Positions 43,576 through 52,088 of a DNA stretch of 64,000 nt are shown piece by piece. The position numbers and the translations under genes were made by a program. How positions within the stretch are numbered: position 1 is the stretch's first letter; every line of letters begins with the position of its first letter. The DNA is taken from contig NZ_BNCM01000004.1 in NCBI RefSeq assembly GCF_014656475.1, forward strand, positions 1-64,000, read 5' to 3'. Source of the stretch: Sinomonas cellulolyticus (GTDB lineage Bacteria > Actinomycetota > Actinomycetes > Actinomycetales > Micrococcaceae). The notes below the pieces were generated by a model, which did not search any database, was not told where the DNA came from, and saw only the letters and a list, made by a program, of their open reading frames with translations.

Positions 43576-44421
43576 TCAGTAGACCGGGAGGTCGCCGAGC
43601 GCGAGACGTCGGCGCACTACTCGACCAACCTGGGCTAGGAAGCGCTGGGGATGGTGCACCACGTCGCTGTAGCTGAAGCGAAGGGCACTGAACCCGAGGG
43701 CCTGTGCGCTGGCATCACGTGCATAGTCCTTGGCCCGGTTCGCGGGCTTCTCGTGGGTCTTGCCGTCGAGTTCGACATTGACGCACCGCTCCACGATGGT
43801 GTCCATCCAGCCGACACCCGGGACGTATACCTGAGGCTCGACGTAGAGCCCAGCTCTGCGCATGAGTTCCCTTGCAAGCGTCTCAACCAGCGAGTCAGCT
43901 CCGCGGTCTACAAGATTCAGGACAGCTCGGGCACGCCCGTTGCGGGGTCCGGGGAGCCTGCTCTTGAGGAAGTCGATGGAGAGCCCGCGCTGGATCGCGG
44001 ATTCGACGACCACGAGAGCCTCGAGTTCGGGCAAGCACTCGAGGCAGTGCAGCACCACGTCCGCCAGGGAGGCAACATTGCTTCCGGGCTCTGCAGGCAC
44101 CCATGTGCGCCGGTGCACCACGGCACGCTCCGACGTGTAGCGCCCGTCCTTGCGTTGAATGTGGACCTTGTCGGGCTCGTGCACGAGCCATAATCCGTAG
44201 CTCGTGACCGCGGACACGCAGGTCAGGAGTGAGCCGGTGGCGATGGCCCGGACGAGAAGAGGATCCGCGCCCGGCAGAGCGATCACGCCGCGCGCGGCAC
44301 GAATCACCAGACCCCTCGAGATCGCCGCTCGGATAGTCCTTTCGGTAATGCCCGCCGCGAGGAGGTCACGCGTCCGGGCGACGCCGCGGCGTGTCTCGAG
44401 CTCCAGCAGCAGATGATCCAT
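43576..44421 (-). CDS. Second orphan AbiEi/DUF559-like protein
   Basis: The 281-residue product starts with an AbiEi-type winged-helix segment (GVARTRDLLAAGITERTIRAAISRGLV in part, then RAARGVIALPG). It ends in a DUF559/Vsr-like restriction-fold domain: MDTIVERCVNVELDGKTHE, then a basic region with KDYARD and SALRFSYSDV. The E-x-DGxxHE pattern suits a metal-dependent nuclease-like core, but whether it is catalytic is unknown. No partner toxin is adjacent. No good ribosome binding site precedes the ATG at 44421. It has the same overall plan as the gene at 29089-30117 but is not closely similar. Confidence 0.7.
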   Translation of the reverse strand: MDHLLLELETRRGVARTRDLLAAGITERTIRAAISRGLVIRAARGVIALPGADPLLVRAIATGSLLTCVSAVTSYGLWLVHEPDKVHIQRKDGRYTSERAVVHRRTWVPAEPGSNVASLADVVLHCLECLPELEALVVVESAIQRGLSIDFLKSRLPGPRNGRARAVLNLVDRGADSLVETLARELMRRAGLYVEPQVYVPGVGWMDTIVERCVNVELDGKTHEKPANRAKDYARDASAQALGFSALRFSYSDVVHHPQRFLAQVGRVVRRRLALGDLPVY

Positions 44422-44469
44422 ACCGCAATCGTCGAGTCGCTGACACCCATGATGGTGGCTCGGCCACCT

Positions 44470-45756
44470 CTATGTGGATGACCCTCCGGTGGGCAGCGTG
44501 GCGGGCGGGTACGCGGTGCTCACTACTTCCGTGATGACGCCCTCCTTCCTGAGCCGCCACGGCGTCCCCACGAGGGCCTCCTCGACTGCTGTGAGGAGTT
44601 TGGGGTAGCCCGCATCCTTTGGAGTCAGGTCGGGCCACTGAGTTCTGATCGCCGAGCCGACCGTGGCCAAGTGAACCCGTCCCTCGGCGTTCAAGGCCTC
44701 CGCTAGGGGTCCGCGCTGCAAGGTCATGCGGACCGCGCGAAGATACTGCGCCTTGGTTGACGGGGAGGCGGACGACGGCGTGGCCGGGGCTTCCGCGGTT
44801 ACTGTCGCCTGGTCGGGGTTCCCGGCAGGAGCCTTCGGGGGGACTGCTGGCGGTGCCGAAGCTGGCGCCGTGGCGGTCGGCTGAGGCTTCTTGGCCGGAA
44901 CCGGTCGGCGGATCGTCAGGCCGCAGTGTGCCTCTACGAAGCCGCCGAGGGTTGCCGACCCGAAGTCCTTGAAGGTTGTGCCGGGCCACTTCTTCCGCAG
45001 GTGCTGCCCGAGCCGGCTGCCGTCCACGGCACCTCCCACGAGCAGCCCGGGCACGCGCTTGACGGCCCTGCGGATCTCGCCGCGGTACTGCTCCAGCGTC
45101 GGTCTCCCAGCCTTCGCGATCCCGGCCGCGCTGACCCCGGCAGCCTTCACGGTCGGCGGCTTCGGTGCCGCCTTCGCAGCGACCGCTGGCTCGGGAGCCG
45201 TCGCCGTCGGTGCACCTGCAGTGTCCGTCTCCCGAGCCACGGCCGTCACCGTCCCGGCGACGTTGAGCACGTGGTACTCGTCCGCGGCGGAGGCGAGCAG
45301 GTGGTTGACCGTCCCGGCAGCGGGGTGGTTGGTGGAGGCCACGATGACCCGCTTGTCGAGCTGCCGCAGCCGCCGAACCAGCGGCACGAACCCGCCGTCG
45401 CCGCTGACGATCACGAACGTCTCCGTCCATGGCCGGTCCCGCTCCTCGGCAAGCGCGTCGACGCACAGCTGGAGGTCCGCGGCGTTCTTGACGTCCTGGG
45501 TGAACGAGAAGACCTGGACGGCCTCGATGCCGCTGGCCAGGAGGTCCCGCTGGTAGGCCTGCATGGCCGGCAGGGACCAGTTCGCGTAGGCCCGGATCGA
45601 GGTGGTCCGGGTCCCGGCGTCCGAGGCGAGGATGCGCTTCAGCTGCTGTGCGATCTGCGCGAGCGGCACTGAGCCGACGCTCTTCGAGTACCCTCCGAAG
45701 AGGTTCTCGAGGTCGATGTAGACCGCGGCGTTGCGCCGCGGGACGGTTTCCGCCAT
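44470..45756 (-). CDS. NYN-domain (PIN-like) protein with two OST-HTH/LOTUS-like domains
   Basis: Residues 8-165 form a NYN/LabA-type PIN-like ribonuclease domain: YIDLENLF with Asp15, NAADLQLCVD with Asp94 and Asp100, and SGDGGFVPLVRRLR with Asp120. Two copies of a winged-helix segment resembling OST-HTH/LOTUS follow, at about residues 222-285 (LGQHLRKKWPGTTFKDFG) and 336-403 (VGSAIRTQWPDLTPKDAG), joined by Ala/Pro linkers. The family is thought to bind and cut structured RNA. The ATG at 45756 has GGGGGG 6 nt upstream; the longer open frame is rejected. It is divergent from infA. Length is 428 residues. Confidence 0.85.
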   Translation of the reverse strand: MAETVPRRNAAVYIDLENLFGGYSKSVGSVPLAQIAQQLKRILASDAGTRTTSIRAYANWSLPAMQAYQRDLLASGIEAVQVFSFTQDVKNAADLQLCVDALAEERDRPWTETFVIVSGDGGFVPLVRRLRQLDKRVIVASTNHPAAGTVNHLLASAADEYHVLNVAGTVTAVARETDTAGAPTATAPEPAVAAKAAPKPPTVKAAGVSAAGIAKAGRPTLEQYRGEIRRAVKRVPGLLVGGAVDGSRLGQHLRKKWPGTTFKDFGSATLGGFVEAHCGLTIRRPVPAKKPQPTATAPASAPPAVPPKAPAGNPDQATVTAEAPATPSSASPSTKAQYLRAVRMTLQRGPLAEALNAEGRVHLATVGSAIRTQWPDLTPKDAGYPKLLTAVEEALVGTPWRLRKEGVITEVVSTAYPPATLPTGGSST

Positions 45757-45838
45757 GTGTTTCCCCCCAGGTGGTGCGTGATCCCGGCGTCCTCCCACCG
45801 CCGCCGCGCCGACAGCCGTGCCGTGTACCATGGGCGGA

Positions 45839-45868
45839 TTTAACTTCCCGGCCCGAACGGCGTACAGT
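45839..45868 (+). promoter_or_regulatory. Probable promoter for infA and the alpha operon
   Basis: TTTAAC at 45839-45844 and TACAGT at 45863-45868 are 18 nt apart. The start near 45875 would leave a leader of about 115 nt before infA. The region is shared with the divergent NYN gene. Confidence 0.5.
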
Positions 45869-45990
45869 TGTGTGTTGGCTGTCGGCCCTCCCATGCCCTT
45901 TTGACGGGAGGCGGGGGATGCCAGTCAAGAAACCATACACGTCCGCCAGGGGCCACGCGCGCCCGGCGGCACCAACAGTTAGCGGAGGCT

Positions 45991-46212
45991 ATGGCCAAGA
46001 AGGACGGTGTCATCGAGATCGAGGGCGTCGTGACTGAAGCGCTGCCCAACGCGATGTTCCGCGTTGAGCTGACGAACAAGCACGTTGTTCTCGCTCACAT
46101 CTCGGGGAAGATGCGTCAGCACTACATCCGCATCCTCCCGGAGGACCGCGTAGTGGTGGAGCTCAGCCCGTACGACCTGACCCGCGGCCGTATCGTCTAC
46201 CGCTACAAGTAA
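45991..46212 (+). CDS. infA: Translation initiation factor IF-1
   Basis: This is IF-1 with 73 residues, an OB-fold protein that occupies the A site during initiation. The sequence [21 protein letters not shown], followed by the [21 protein letters not shown] block, matches the family end to end. GCGGAGG at 45982-45988 precedes the ATG; the open frame upstream is not conserved. rpmJ follows after 18 nt. Confidence 0.98.
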   Translation: MAKKDGVIEIEGVVTEALPNAMFRVELTNKHVVLAHISGKMRQHYIRILPEDRVVVELSPYDLTRGRIVYRYK

Positions 46213-46230
46213 GCACGCAAAGGAAGAGCC

Positions 46231-46344
46231 ATGAAGGTCAAGCCGAGCGTCAAGCAGATCTGCGACAAGTGCAAGGTGATCCGCCGTAACGGCCGGGTCA
46301 TGGTGATCTGCGAGAACCCGCGCCACAAGCAGCGCCAGGGCTGA
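46231..46344 (+). CDS. rpmJ: Large ribosomal subunit protein bL36
   Basis: This is L36 with 37 residues, the zinc-ribbon form. The four zinc ligands are Cys11, Cys14, Cys27 and His32 ([10 protein letters not shown] and [13 protein letters not shown]). Presence of all four means it is the zinc-binding paralogue, not the C-minus version used in zinc starvation. AGGAAGAG precedes the ATG. The gap to rpsM is long, at 178 nt. Confidence 0.97.
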   Translation: MKVKPSVKQICDKCKVIRRNGRVMVICENPRHKQRQG

Positions 46345-46522
46345 TTTCTCCTCACGAGAACCTGCTCGGGCAACGCCCACGCAATAACTAGAGAAGGCAG
46401 CACAAGCTGCGCTGGGACGAATGGGCCCGGACAGCTAACCCCCGGCCCGGAGGCTGGGGCCGCTCGAGACAGAGCGGGTGTACTGCCTACCACCTCCGGA
46501 ATACACAAGGAGAACCGCCGAT

Positions 46523-46900
46523 ATGGCTCGTCTCGCTGGCGTTGACATTCCCCGCGAAAAGCGGCTGGAAATCGCGCTCACTTACATCTACGGCGTGGGT
46601 CGCACCCGTGCGAAGGAGACGCTCGCTGCCACTGGCATCAGCGCGGACGTGCGGGTCAAGGACCTCACGGACGCCGAGCTGGTCCAGCTGCGCGACTACA
46701 TCGAGGGCAACTACAAGGTTGAGGGTGACCTCCGCCGCGAAGTGGCCGCCGACATCCGCCGCAAGGTCGAGATCGGCAGCTACGAGGGCCTGCGCCACCG
46801 CCGGGGGCTCCCGGTCCGTGGCCAGCGCACCAAGACCAACGCTCGTACCCGCAAGGGCCCGAAGCGCACGGTCGCCGGCAAGAAGAAGGCCGGCCGCTGA
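46523..46900 (+). CDS. rpsM: Small ribosomal subunit protein uS13
   Basis: This is S13 with 125 residues, part of the 30S head and of intersubunit bridges B1a and B1b. It starts [20 protein letters not shown] and has the conserved [20 protein letters not shown] tail. The ATG at 46523 follows AAGGAG. The 178-nt gap before it is G/C-rich with CCCCGGCC near 46440 able to pair with nearby GGCTGGGG, so a structured control region is possible. Confidence 0.98.
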   Translation: MARLAGVDIPREKRLEIALTYIYGVGRTRAKETLAATGISADVRVKDLTDAELVQLRDYIEGNYKVEGDLRREVAADIRRKVEIGSYEGLRHRRGLPVRGQRTKTNARTRKGPKRTVAGKKKAGR

Positions 46901-46943
46901 TAGCGGCCCGCGTCACCCACAACTTCAGGTAGGAGAGAGCTAA

Positions 46944-47348
46944 ATGCCCCCGAAGACTCGTGCGACGTCGGCCCGCAAGCCGCGTCGTAAGGACAAGAAG
47001 AACATCGCGCTCGGTCAGGCGCACATCAAGAGCACCTTCAACAACACCATCGTGTCCATCACGGACCCGACCGGTGCTGTGATCTCGTGGGCCTCGGCCG
47101 GCGAGGTCGGCTTCAAGGGCTCCCGCAAGTCCACCCCGTACGCCGCGCAGCAGGCCGCCGAGTCCGCCGCGAAGCGCGCCCAGGAGCACGGCCTGCGCAA
47201 GGTCGACGTGTTCGTCAAGGGCCCGGGCTCGGGCCGCGAGACCGCGATCCGTGCACTCCAGGCCGCCGGCCTCGAGGTCGGTTCCATCCAGGACGTGACC
47301 CCGAGCGCGCACAACGGCTGCCGCCCCCCGAAGCGCCGCCGCGTCTAA
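46944..47348 (+). CDS. rpsK: Small ribosomal subunit protein uS11
   Basis: This is S11 with 134 residues, on the platform next to the E-site mRNA. The conserved [39 protein letters not shown] and C-terminal [18 protein letters not shown] are present. It lies 43 nt after rpsM. A hairpin follows before rpoA, and no rpsD is present in this cluster, as in many actinobacteria where rpsD is elsewhere. Confidence 0.98.
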   Translation: MPPKTRATSARKPRRKDKKNIALGQAHIKSTFNNTIVSITDPTGAVISWASAGEVGFKGSRKSTPYAAQQAAESAAKRAQEHGLRKVDVFVKGPGSGRETAIRALQAAGLEVGSIQDVTPSAHNGCRPPKRRRV

Positions 47349-47393
47349 CAGGTTCCGGGGCCGGCTGGACCGGCCCGCGAGAGGCGACCGCCC

Positions 47394-47425
47394 GCCGTCG
47401 TGCGCAGGAGACTGCGCACGACGGC
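47394..47425 (+). terminator. Hairpin between rpsK and rpoA
   Basis: GCCGTCGTGCGCA at 47394-47406 pairs perfectly with TGCGCACGACGGC at 47413-47425 around GGAGAC. No T-tract follows. It may reduce read-through into rpoA or mark the end of the upstream transcript, although rpoA is often in the same operon. Confidence 0.6.
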
Positions 47426-47533
47426 GCCGCCTCGCCTCGCGTGGCCACCCGCCCGGCTTCATTACTTAGTCAGACCCTTTTCCATCCATCTGTGTTGCGT
47501 CATATAGCGGATGCTTCCTGAAAGGAAAACCCA

Positions 47534-48547
47534 GTGCTCATTGCACAGCGCCCCACCCTGTCTGAAGAAGTAGTCTCCGAGAACCGCTCCCGATTCGTCA
47601 TCGAGCCGCTGGAGCCGGGCTTCGGCTACACCCTCGGCAACTCGCTGCGCCGCACCCTGCTGTCCTCGATCCCGGGGGCGGCAGTGACCAGCATCCGGAT
47701 TGACGGCGTGCTGCACGAATTCACGACGGTCGAGGGGGTCAAGGAGGATGTCACCGAGATCATCCTGAACCTCAAGAGCCTCTCGATCTCCTCGGACCAG
47801 GACGAGCCCGTCGTCGCGTACCTGCGCAAGCAGGGCCCCGGCGTCGTGACGGCCGCGGACATCGCGCCGCCGGCCGGCGTGGAGATCCATAACCCGGATC
47901 TGCACATCGCCACCCTGAACTCCAAGGGCAAGTTCGAGCTCGAGCTGACCATCGAGCGCGGCCGCGGCTACGTGTCCGCGGCGCAGAACAAGTCCGCGGA
48001 CGCGGAGATCGGCCGGATCCCGGTGGACTCGATCTACTCGCCCGTCCTCAAGGTGACGTTCCGCGTCGAGGCGACCCGTGTTGAGCAGCGCACCGACTTC
48101 GACAAGCTCATTGTCGACGTCGAGACGAAGCCGGCCATCAAGCCGCGCGACGCCGTTGCCTCCGCAGGCACCACCTTGGTGGAGCTGTTCGGCCTCGCCC
48201 GCGAGCTGAACACCGCTGCCGAGGGCATCGAGATCGGCCCGTCCCCGACGGACGCCGCCCTCGCCGCGGACATGGCCCTCCCGATCGAGGACCTCGACCT
48301 GACCGTGCGTTCGTACAACTGCCTCAAGCGCGAGGGCATCCACACCGTGGGTGAGCTCGTGGCCCGTTCCGAGGCGGACCTGATGGACATCCGGAACTTC
48401 GGCGCGAAGTCGATCGACGAGGTCAAGGCCAAGCTCCTCGAGCTGGGCCTCTCGCTGAAGGACTCGCCTGTCGGGTTTGATCCCCTGGCCGCCCGCGCTG
48501 CCGCGGGCGACGAGGACGACGCCGCGTACGGCGACGACGAGCTCTAA
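47534..48547 (+). CDS. rpoA: DNA-directed RNA polymerase subunit alpha
   Basis: This is the 337-residue alpha subunit. The N-terminal dimerisation domain (residues 1-230; [20 protein letters not shown]) is joined to the C-terminal domain (about 255-320) that binds UP elements and activators, with the helix-hairpin-helix [17 protein letters not shown] and [16 protein letters not shown]. The C-terminus ends in an acidic stretch ([13 protein letters not shown]). It begins with GTG behind GAAAGGAAAA and is followed by rplQ after 55 nt. Confidence 0.99.
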   Translation: MLIAQRPTLSEEVVSENRSRFVIEPLEPGFGYTLGNSLRRTLLSSIPGAAVTSIRIDGVLHEFTTVEGVKEDVTEIILNLKSLSISSDQDEPVVAYLRKQGPGVVTAADIAPPAGVEIHNPDLHIATLNSKGKFELELTIERGRGYVSAAQNKSADAEIGRIPVDSIYSPVLKVTFRVEATRVEQRTDFDKLIVDVETKPAIKPRDAVASAGTTLVELFGLARELNTAAEGIEIGPSPTDAALAADMALPIEDLDLTVRSYNCLKREGIHTVGELVARSEADLMDIRNFGAKSIDEVKAKLLELGLSLKDSPVGFDPLAARAAAGDEDDAAYGDDEL

Positions 48548-48602
48548 GTAACTTTCCCGCCTCCGGTGAGAATCGGCGGCGGTCCACAACAGGAGAACAA
48601 CA

Positions 48603-49247
48603 ATGCCTGCACCCACCAAGGGTCCGCGTCTGGGCGGTGGCCCGGCGCACGAGCGCCTCATGCTCAACAACCTGGCGGCCGCGCTCTTCGAGCACAAGCG
48701 GATCACCACGACCGTGACGAAGGCCAAGCGCCTCCGCCCGGTGGCCGAGCGCCTCATCACGTTCGCGAAGCGCGGCGACCTCGCCTCGCGCCGCCGTGTC
48801 CAGGCCGCCATCTCGGCCCGCACCAACACGAACAAGGGCATCATCCACGAGCTCTTCACCGAGATCGCCCCGCAGATGGCGGAGCGCAACGGCGGCTACA
48901 CCCGCATCACCAAGATCGGCAACCGCAAGGGCGACAACGCTCCCATGGCGGTCATCGAGCTCGTGCTCGAGCCGGTCTCGGCGAAGCAGGGCGTCGTGAA
49001 GGAGGCCGAGAAGGCCACCTCGAAGGCGGCCCCCGTCGAGGAGCCGACCGTCGAGGCTCCGGCAGTCGAGGTCGAGGAGACTGAGGCCCCCGCGGCCGAG
49101 GTCGCCGAGTCGGAGACCGAGGTCGTCAAGGACGAGGCCGCCGAGGCTGAGGCCGCCGGCGAGGCTGCCCGCGAGCAGGCCTCCGAGGCCGAGTCCGCCG
49201 AGGCCGAGGCTGCTGCCAACGAGAACGCCGAGAAGCGCTCCAAGTGA
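48603..49247 (+). CDS. rplQ: Large ribosomal subunit protein bL17, with long acidic tail
   Basis: Residues 1-125 are typical L17 ([63 protein letters not shown]). The rest, to residue 214, is an A/E/V/P-rich acidic tail, nearly doubling the usual length of about 120. L17 lies near the tunnel exit, so the tail could extend into solvent. A strong terminator ends the alpha operon 40 nt later. Confidence 0.96.
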   Translation: MPAPTKGPRLGGGPAHERLMLNNLAAALFEHKRITTTVTKAKRLRPVAERLITFAKRGDLASRRRVQAAISARTNTNKGIIHELFTEIAPQMAERNGGYTRITKIGNRKGDNAPMAVIELVLEPVSAKQGVVKEAEKATSKAAPVEEPTVEAPAVEVEETEAPAAEVAESETEVVKDEAAEAEAAGEAAREQASEAESAEAEAAANENAEKRSK

Positions 49248-49287
49248 GCCGCTGATCCGCTCCGGCACACGGGGCGGATGACGCACG

Positions 49288-49327
49288 GCGAGGCCCCCGT
49301 TCCCAGTCCTGGGAACGGGGGCCTCGC
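49288..49327 (+). terminator. Terminator after rplQ
   Basis: GCGAGGCCCCCGTTCCCAG at 49288-49306 is the exact reverse complement of 49309-49327, giving a 19-bp dyad with a two-base centre; in RNA the innermost pairs would open to a normal loop. It is the longest perfect hairpin in the window. Confidence 0.9.
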
Positions 49328-49371
49328 TGCGTCTCGGTGTCCACGACCAGGGTCCCGGCGTTGCGGCTCTC

Positions 49372-49377
49372 TAGACT
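49372..49377 (+). promoter_or_regulatory. -10 element for a probably leaderless truA transcript
   Basis: TAGACT at 49372-49377 ends 6 nt before the truA ATG, so transcription would start at or next to the A of the ATG. Leaderless mRNAs are common in actinobacteria. No good -35 is visible. GGTGGG before the ATG is too close (2 nt) to be a normal ribosome binding site. Confidence 0.5.
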
Positions 49378-49383
49378 GGTGGG

Positions 49384-50259
49384 ATGACTTCTCCCCTCGT
49401 GCGCGTCCGGCTGGACGTGGCGTACGACGGCGCGCCGTTCAGCGGGTGGGCCGTGCAGCCCGGGCGGCGCACGGCACAGGGGGCATTGGAGGACGCGCTC
49501 GAGCTCATCATCCGCCGTCCGGTGCGGGTGGTCGTGGCCGGCAGGACGGACGCCGGGGTGCACGCCCGCGGTCAGGTTGTTCACCTGGACCTGACGCAGC
49601 GGGAGTGGGAAGGGCTTGCGCGGCGGTCCTCCGACGAGCCCCAGGACGTCCTCGTGCGGCGGCTGCACGGGGCGCTGAGTCGGGTGCTGGGGGAGGAGAC
49701 TGGCGCGCTCGTGGTGCGTGGCGCCGTCGTGCCTCCCGTGGGCTTCGACGCGCGGTTCTCCGCGCTGTGGCGGCGCTACTCCTACCGGATCGCGGACCGG
49801 CCCGAGAACTGGGACCCGGTGCTGCGGGGTATCACGCTCTGGCACCGGGCATCGGTGGATGTGGACAGGATGAATGCCGCGGGGGACCAGCTGCTGGGGC
49901 TGCAGGATTTTCTGGCGTTCTGCAAGCCCCGCGAGGGCTCCACCACGGTGCGGACGCTGCAGGAGTTCGGTTTCGAGCGGGCGCACGACGGCGTGGTGGT
50001 CGCCCGGGTGCGGGCGGACGCCTTCTGCCACAACATGGTCCGGGCCCTCGTGGGCTCGGCCCTGCGGGTCGGGGAGGGGCTCGAGTCGGTGGAGTGGCTG
50101 CACGAGCGGATGCTCGCGCGGGTGCGGGACGCGAAGACGCGCCTGGCGCCCCCGCACCCGCTGGTGCTGGAGGAGGTCGGATACCCGGAGTCGGCCGCCG
50201 AGATGGCCGAGCGGGCCGAGCTCACGCGGGCGCTGCGGGAGCCGCTGGCCGGGCGCTAG
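49384..50259 (+). CDS. truA: tRNA pseudouridine synthase A (positions 38-40)
   Basis: This 291-residue protein is TruA, which converts uridines 38, 39 and 40 of the anticodon stem-loop to pseudouridine. The catalytic aspartate is Asp56 in GRTDAGVHA; RYSYRIADRP and the AFCHNMVRALVGSALRVG block also match. About 20 residues longer than E. coli TruA, mainly around residues 65-85. Its stop codon overlaps the stop of a minus-strand small gene in a shared CTAG. Confidence 0.95.
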   Translation: MTSPLVRVRLDVAYDGAPFSGWAVQPGRRTAQGALEDALELIIRRPVRVVVAGRTDAGVHARGQVVHLDLTQREWEGLARRSSDEPQDVLVRRLHGALSRVLGEETGALVVRGAVVPPVGFDARFSALWRRYSYRIADRPENWDPVLRGITLWHRASVDVDRMNAAGDQLLGLQDFLAFCKPREGSTTVRTLQEFGFERAHDGVVVARVRADAFCHNMVRALVGSALRVGEGLESVEWLHERMLARVRDAKTRLAPPHPLVLEEVGYPESAAEMAERAELTRALREPLAGR

Positions 50260-50423
50260 CTGATGAGGATCTGCATCACGACGTTCATGCCCATGAACAG
50301 CGAGCCCGCGGCGGTGAACTGTTTCCATCCGGGGGCGGGCCATCGCGCGGCCAGCCAGAGCCCGAGGAGGGCGCTGTCAAAGGCTGCGCCGTAGGAGATG
50401 AGGGCTAGCAGGATGTCTCTCAT
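50256..50423 (-). CDS. Small two-span membrane peptide, 55 residues (copy 1)
   Basis: The minus strand codes for a 55-residue hydrophobic peptide starting MRDILLALISYGAAFDSALL, with a WxAPGWKQF-like turn (residues 28-36) between two predicted helices (about 5-26 and 37-54). It is 35/55 identical by my count to the peptide at 52089-52256, which supports it as a real gene. I do not recognise the family. It lies downstream of the VWA gene and is convergent with truA, their stop codons overlapping. The ribosome binding site is poor. Confidence 0.65.
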   Translation of the reverse strand: MRDILLALISYGAAFDSALLGLWLAARWPAPGWKQFTAAGSLFMGMNVVMQILIS

Positions 50424-50591
50424 TGCACTTGCCTGAGTTGTATGGTCGTTGTCCGCGGTCTTACCCGCCCACGACGCCCTCTAACGCGAATCGCTTTCGA
50501 GACTGCCTATCCAGTCCAGCAGTCCCGAGGCCTCTTCAGGGTACGCGCACTGGGCGCGGCTGGGCAGTGCGGGTGCCAACGCAGTGAGGCA

Positions 50592-50623
50592 CTGAGGGCC
50601 CGGCCTAGCGGCCGGGCCCTCAG
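50592..50623 (-). terminator. Terminator after the VWA protein gene
   Basis: CTGAGGGCCCGGCC at 50592-50605 pairs perfectly with GGCCGGGCCCTCAG at 50610-50623 around TAGC. It begins 14 nt past the stop of the minus-strand VWA gene and has no T-tract. Confidence 0.75.
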
Positions 50624-50637
50624 CGCCTAGCGTGCGG

Positions 50638-51966
50638 CTACTTCTGCTTCGGTGGAACCGTGCAGGTTGCCGTTGTTGTGTTGCCCGCGGCGTCGGTGGC
50701 CGTGAGGGTCGCGTCGCCCTTGAAGGTGAACTGCCACGGCACCGCGCCCTCGAACGGCGTGACCGTGGAGGCGGAGGTTCCGGGGGCCTGGGTCAGCTTG
50801 AAGTACGTCCCGGGGTCGTACGGTCCGAAGGTCGTGCCCGTTACGTCGTCCTTGATGCTGACTGTCACGCCGGGCAGGTTGTCTGCGGCGACCATCTGGT
50901 AGAAGCCGGCCTGCTGGTAGCCGGGCACCGCCTTGCCGTCGGGATTCACGCCCGGGCCGCACGAGACGGTCGGCGGGGTCACGTCGTTGACCGTGATGGC
51001 AACCGTCTGCTTGAAGGCGTCACCCGCATCAGCGCCATTGATCTTGAACGACGTGGTGCAGTTCAGCGTCGAACCCTGGGGCGCGTCCGCGGCCACGGTG
51101 ATGGCCTCGTCAAGCGTGAGGTCCGTACCGCTTGGCACGGTCTGCGGCAGGGCGGGGCTGAAGGCGATGCTGAGGCCTGTGTCGCAGGTGGTGCTCGCGG
51201 TGACCTCGGCGGGCAGGTTGGACAGGCCCGAGAGAATGGCGTCGGAGACACCGCCGGCGGGGATGCCGGTCGTGAGCGTTCCGCCGGTGGCGGTGGTGAT
51301 CGCCGTGGCCTGGCCGGTCGCGTCGAGCTGGTCGGCCCCGACGCTGAGGGCGAGGACCTTCGCGTCGACGCCCTTCAGGGATGCGATGGCGTCGGCGAGG
51401 GTATGCCCGTTGCTCGGGTCGTGCCCGTACTCGTCGCCGAACCACACGACGATGCGGGAGGATCCCGGACGGAAGGTGATGGCATTGCCACCGGATCCGA
51501 TCTGCCACAGGGCATTGAGCTGGGACTCGGGGGTATCGCCGCCGCCCCCCGCGGAGATCGAGTTCACGGCTGCCTGGGCGGTCGCCGCGGACCCGGTGAG
51601 GTCAGTATCAACACGGAAGCCGTAGGGATCCGAGCTGAAGGGAGGGAAGTCCTTGTAGTCGGCGATCGCGAACTGAGCATCGGGCTGGGCGGTCTGGACC
51701 GTGGAGACAATGTTGCCCATCTCGGTCTTCACGTTGCCGATGGCTCCGCCCATGCTGCCCGTAGAGTCCACGACGAGCACGATGTCGGGCTTGGGCGGGA
51801 TGGTTGGTGTGGACACCGTCTTCGCGACGTGGATCGTGTCGCCGGGGTTGACATTCTGAGTGACGGTGGAGGGGCTGACCCCAGCTCCCAGCGCGAGGGC
51901 CGGGGAAGCGACCAGAGCACCTGCGGCCACGGCCGCAGTCGCCGTCGCACGAAGCAACTTGTACAT
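50638..51966 (-). CDS. Secreted von Willebrand factor A domain protein
   Basis: The 442-residue protein has a signal peptide (residues 1-27, basic start YKLLRATATA and hydrophobic core to ALALGA). A VWA domain follows at about residues 60-245, with a MIDAS-type DSTGSMGG (Asp67) and the later DYKDFPP and VVWFGDEYGHDP loops. The rest is Cys-containing beta-rich sequence, ending in a bacterial Ig-like module (ATLTATDAAGNTTTATC). No LPxTG or membrane anchor is present. The ATG at 51966 has GAAGGAG upstream; the longer frame is rejected. It lies between two paralogous membrane peptide genes on the same strand and upstream of the tad operon end. Confidence 0.85.
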   Translation of the reverse strand: MYKLLRATATAAVAAGALVASPALALGAGVSPSTVTQNVNPGDTIHVAKTVSTPTIPPKPDIVLVVDSTGSMGGAIGNVKTEMGNIVSTVQTAQPDAQFAIADYKDFPPFSSDPYGFRVDTDLTGSAATAQAAVNSISAGGGGDTPESQLNALWQIGSGGNAITFRPGSSRIVVWFGDEYGHDPSNGHTLADAIASLKGVDAKVLALSVGADQLDATGQATAITTATGGTLTTGIPAGGVSDAILSGLSNLPAEVTASTTCDTGLSIAFSPALPQTVPSGTDLTLDEAITVAADAPQGSTLNCTTSFKINGADAGDAFKQTVAITVNDVTPPTVSCGPGVNPDGKAVPGYQQAGFYQMVAADNLPGVTVSIKDDVTGTTFGPYDPGTYFKLTQAPGTSASTVTPFEGAVPWQFTFKGDATLTATDAAGNTTTATCTVPPKQK

Positions 51967-52088
51967 CGCTGGCTCCTTCTGGTCGGGACGCTGGGGGAGG
52001 TTGGGTGCGAACCAGGGGAGTGCGTTCCGACTGATTACGGAGGATACGAAGGGAGCCGTTACTGCAGCATTACCGGCGGTCAATGCTA

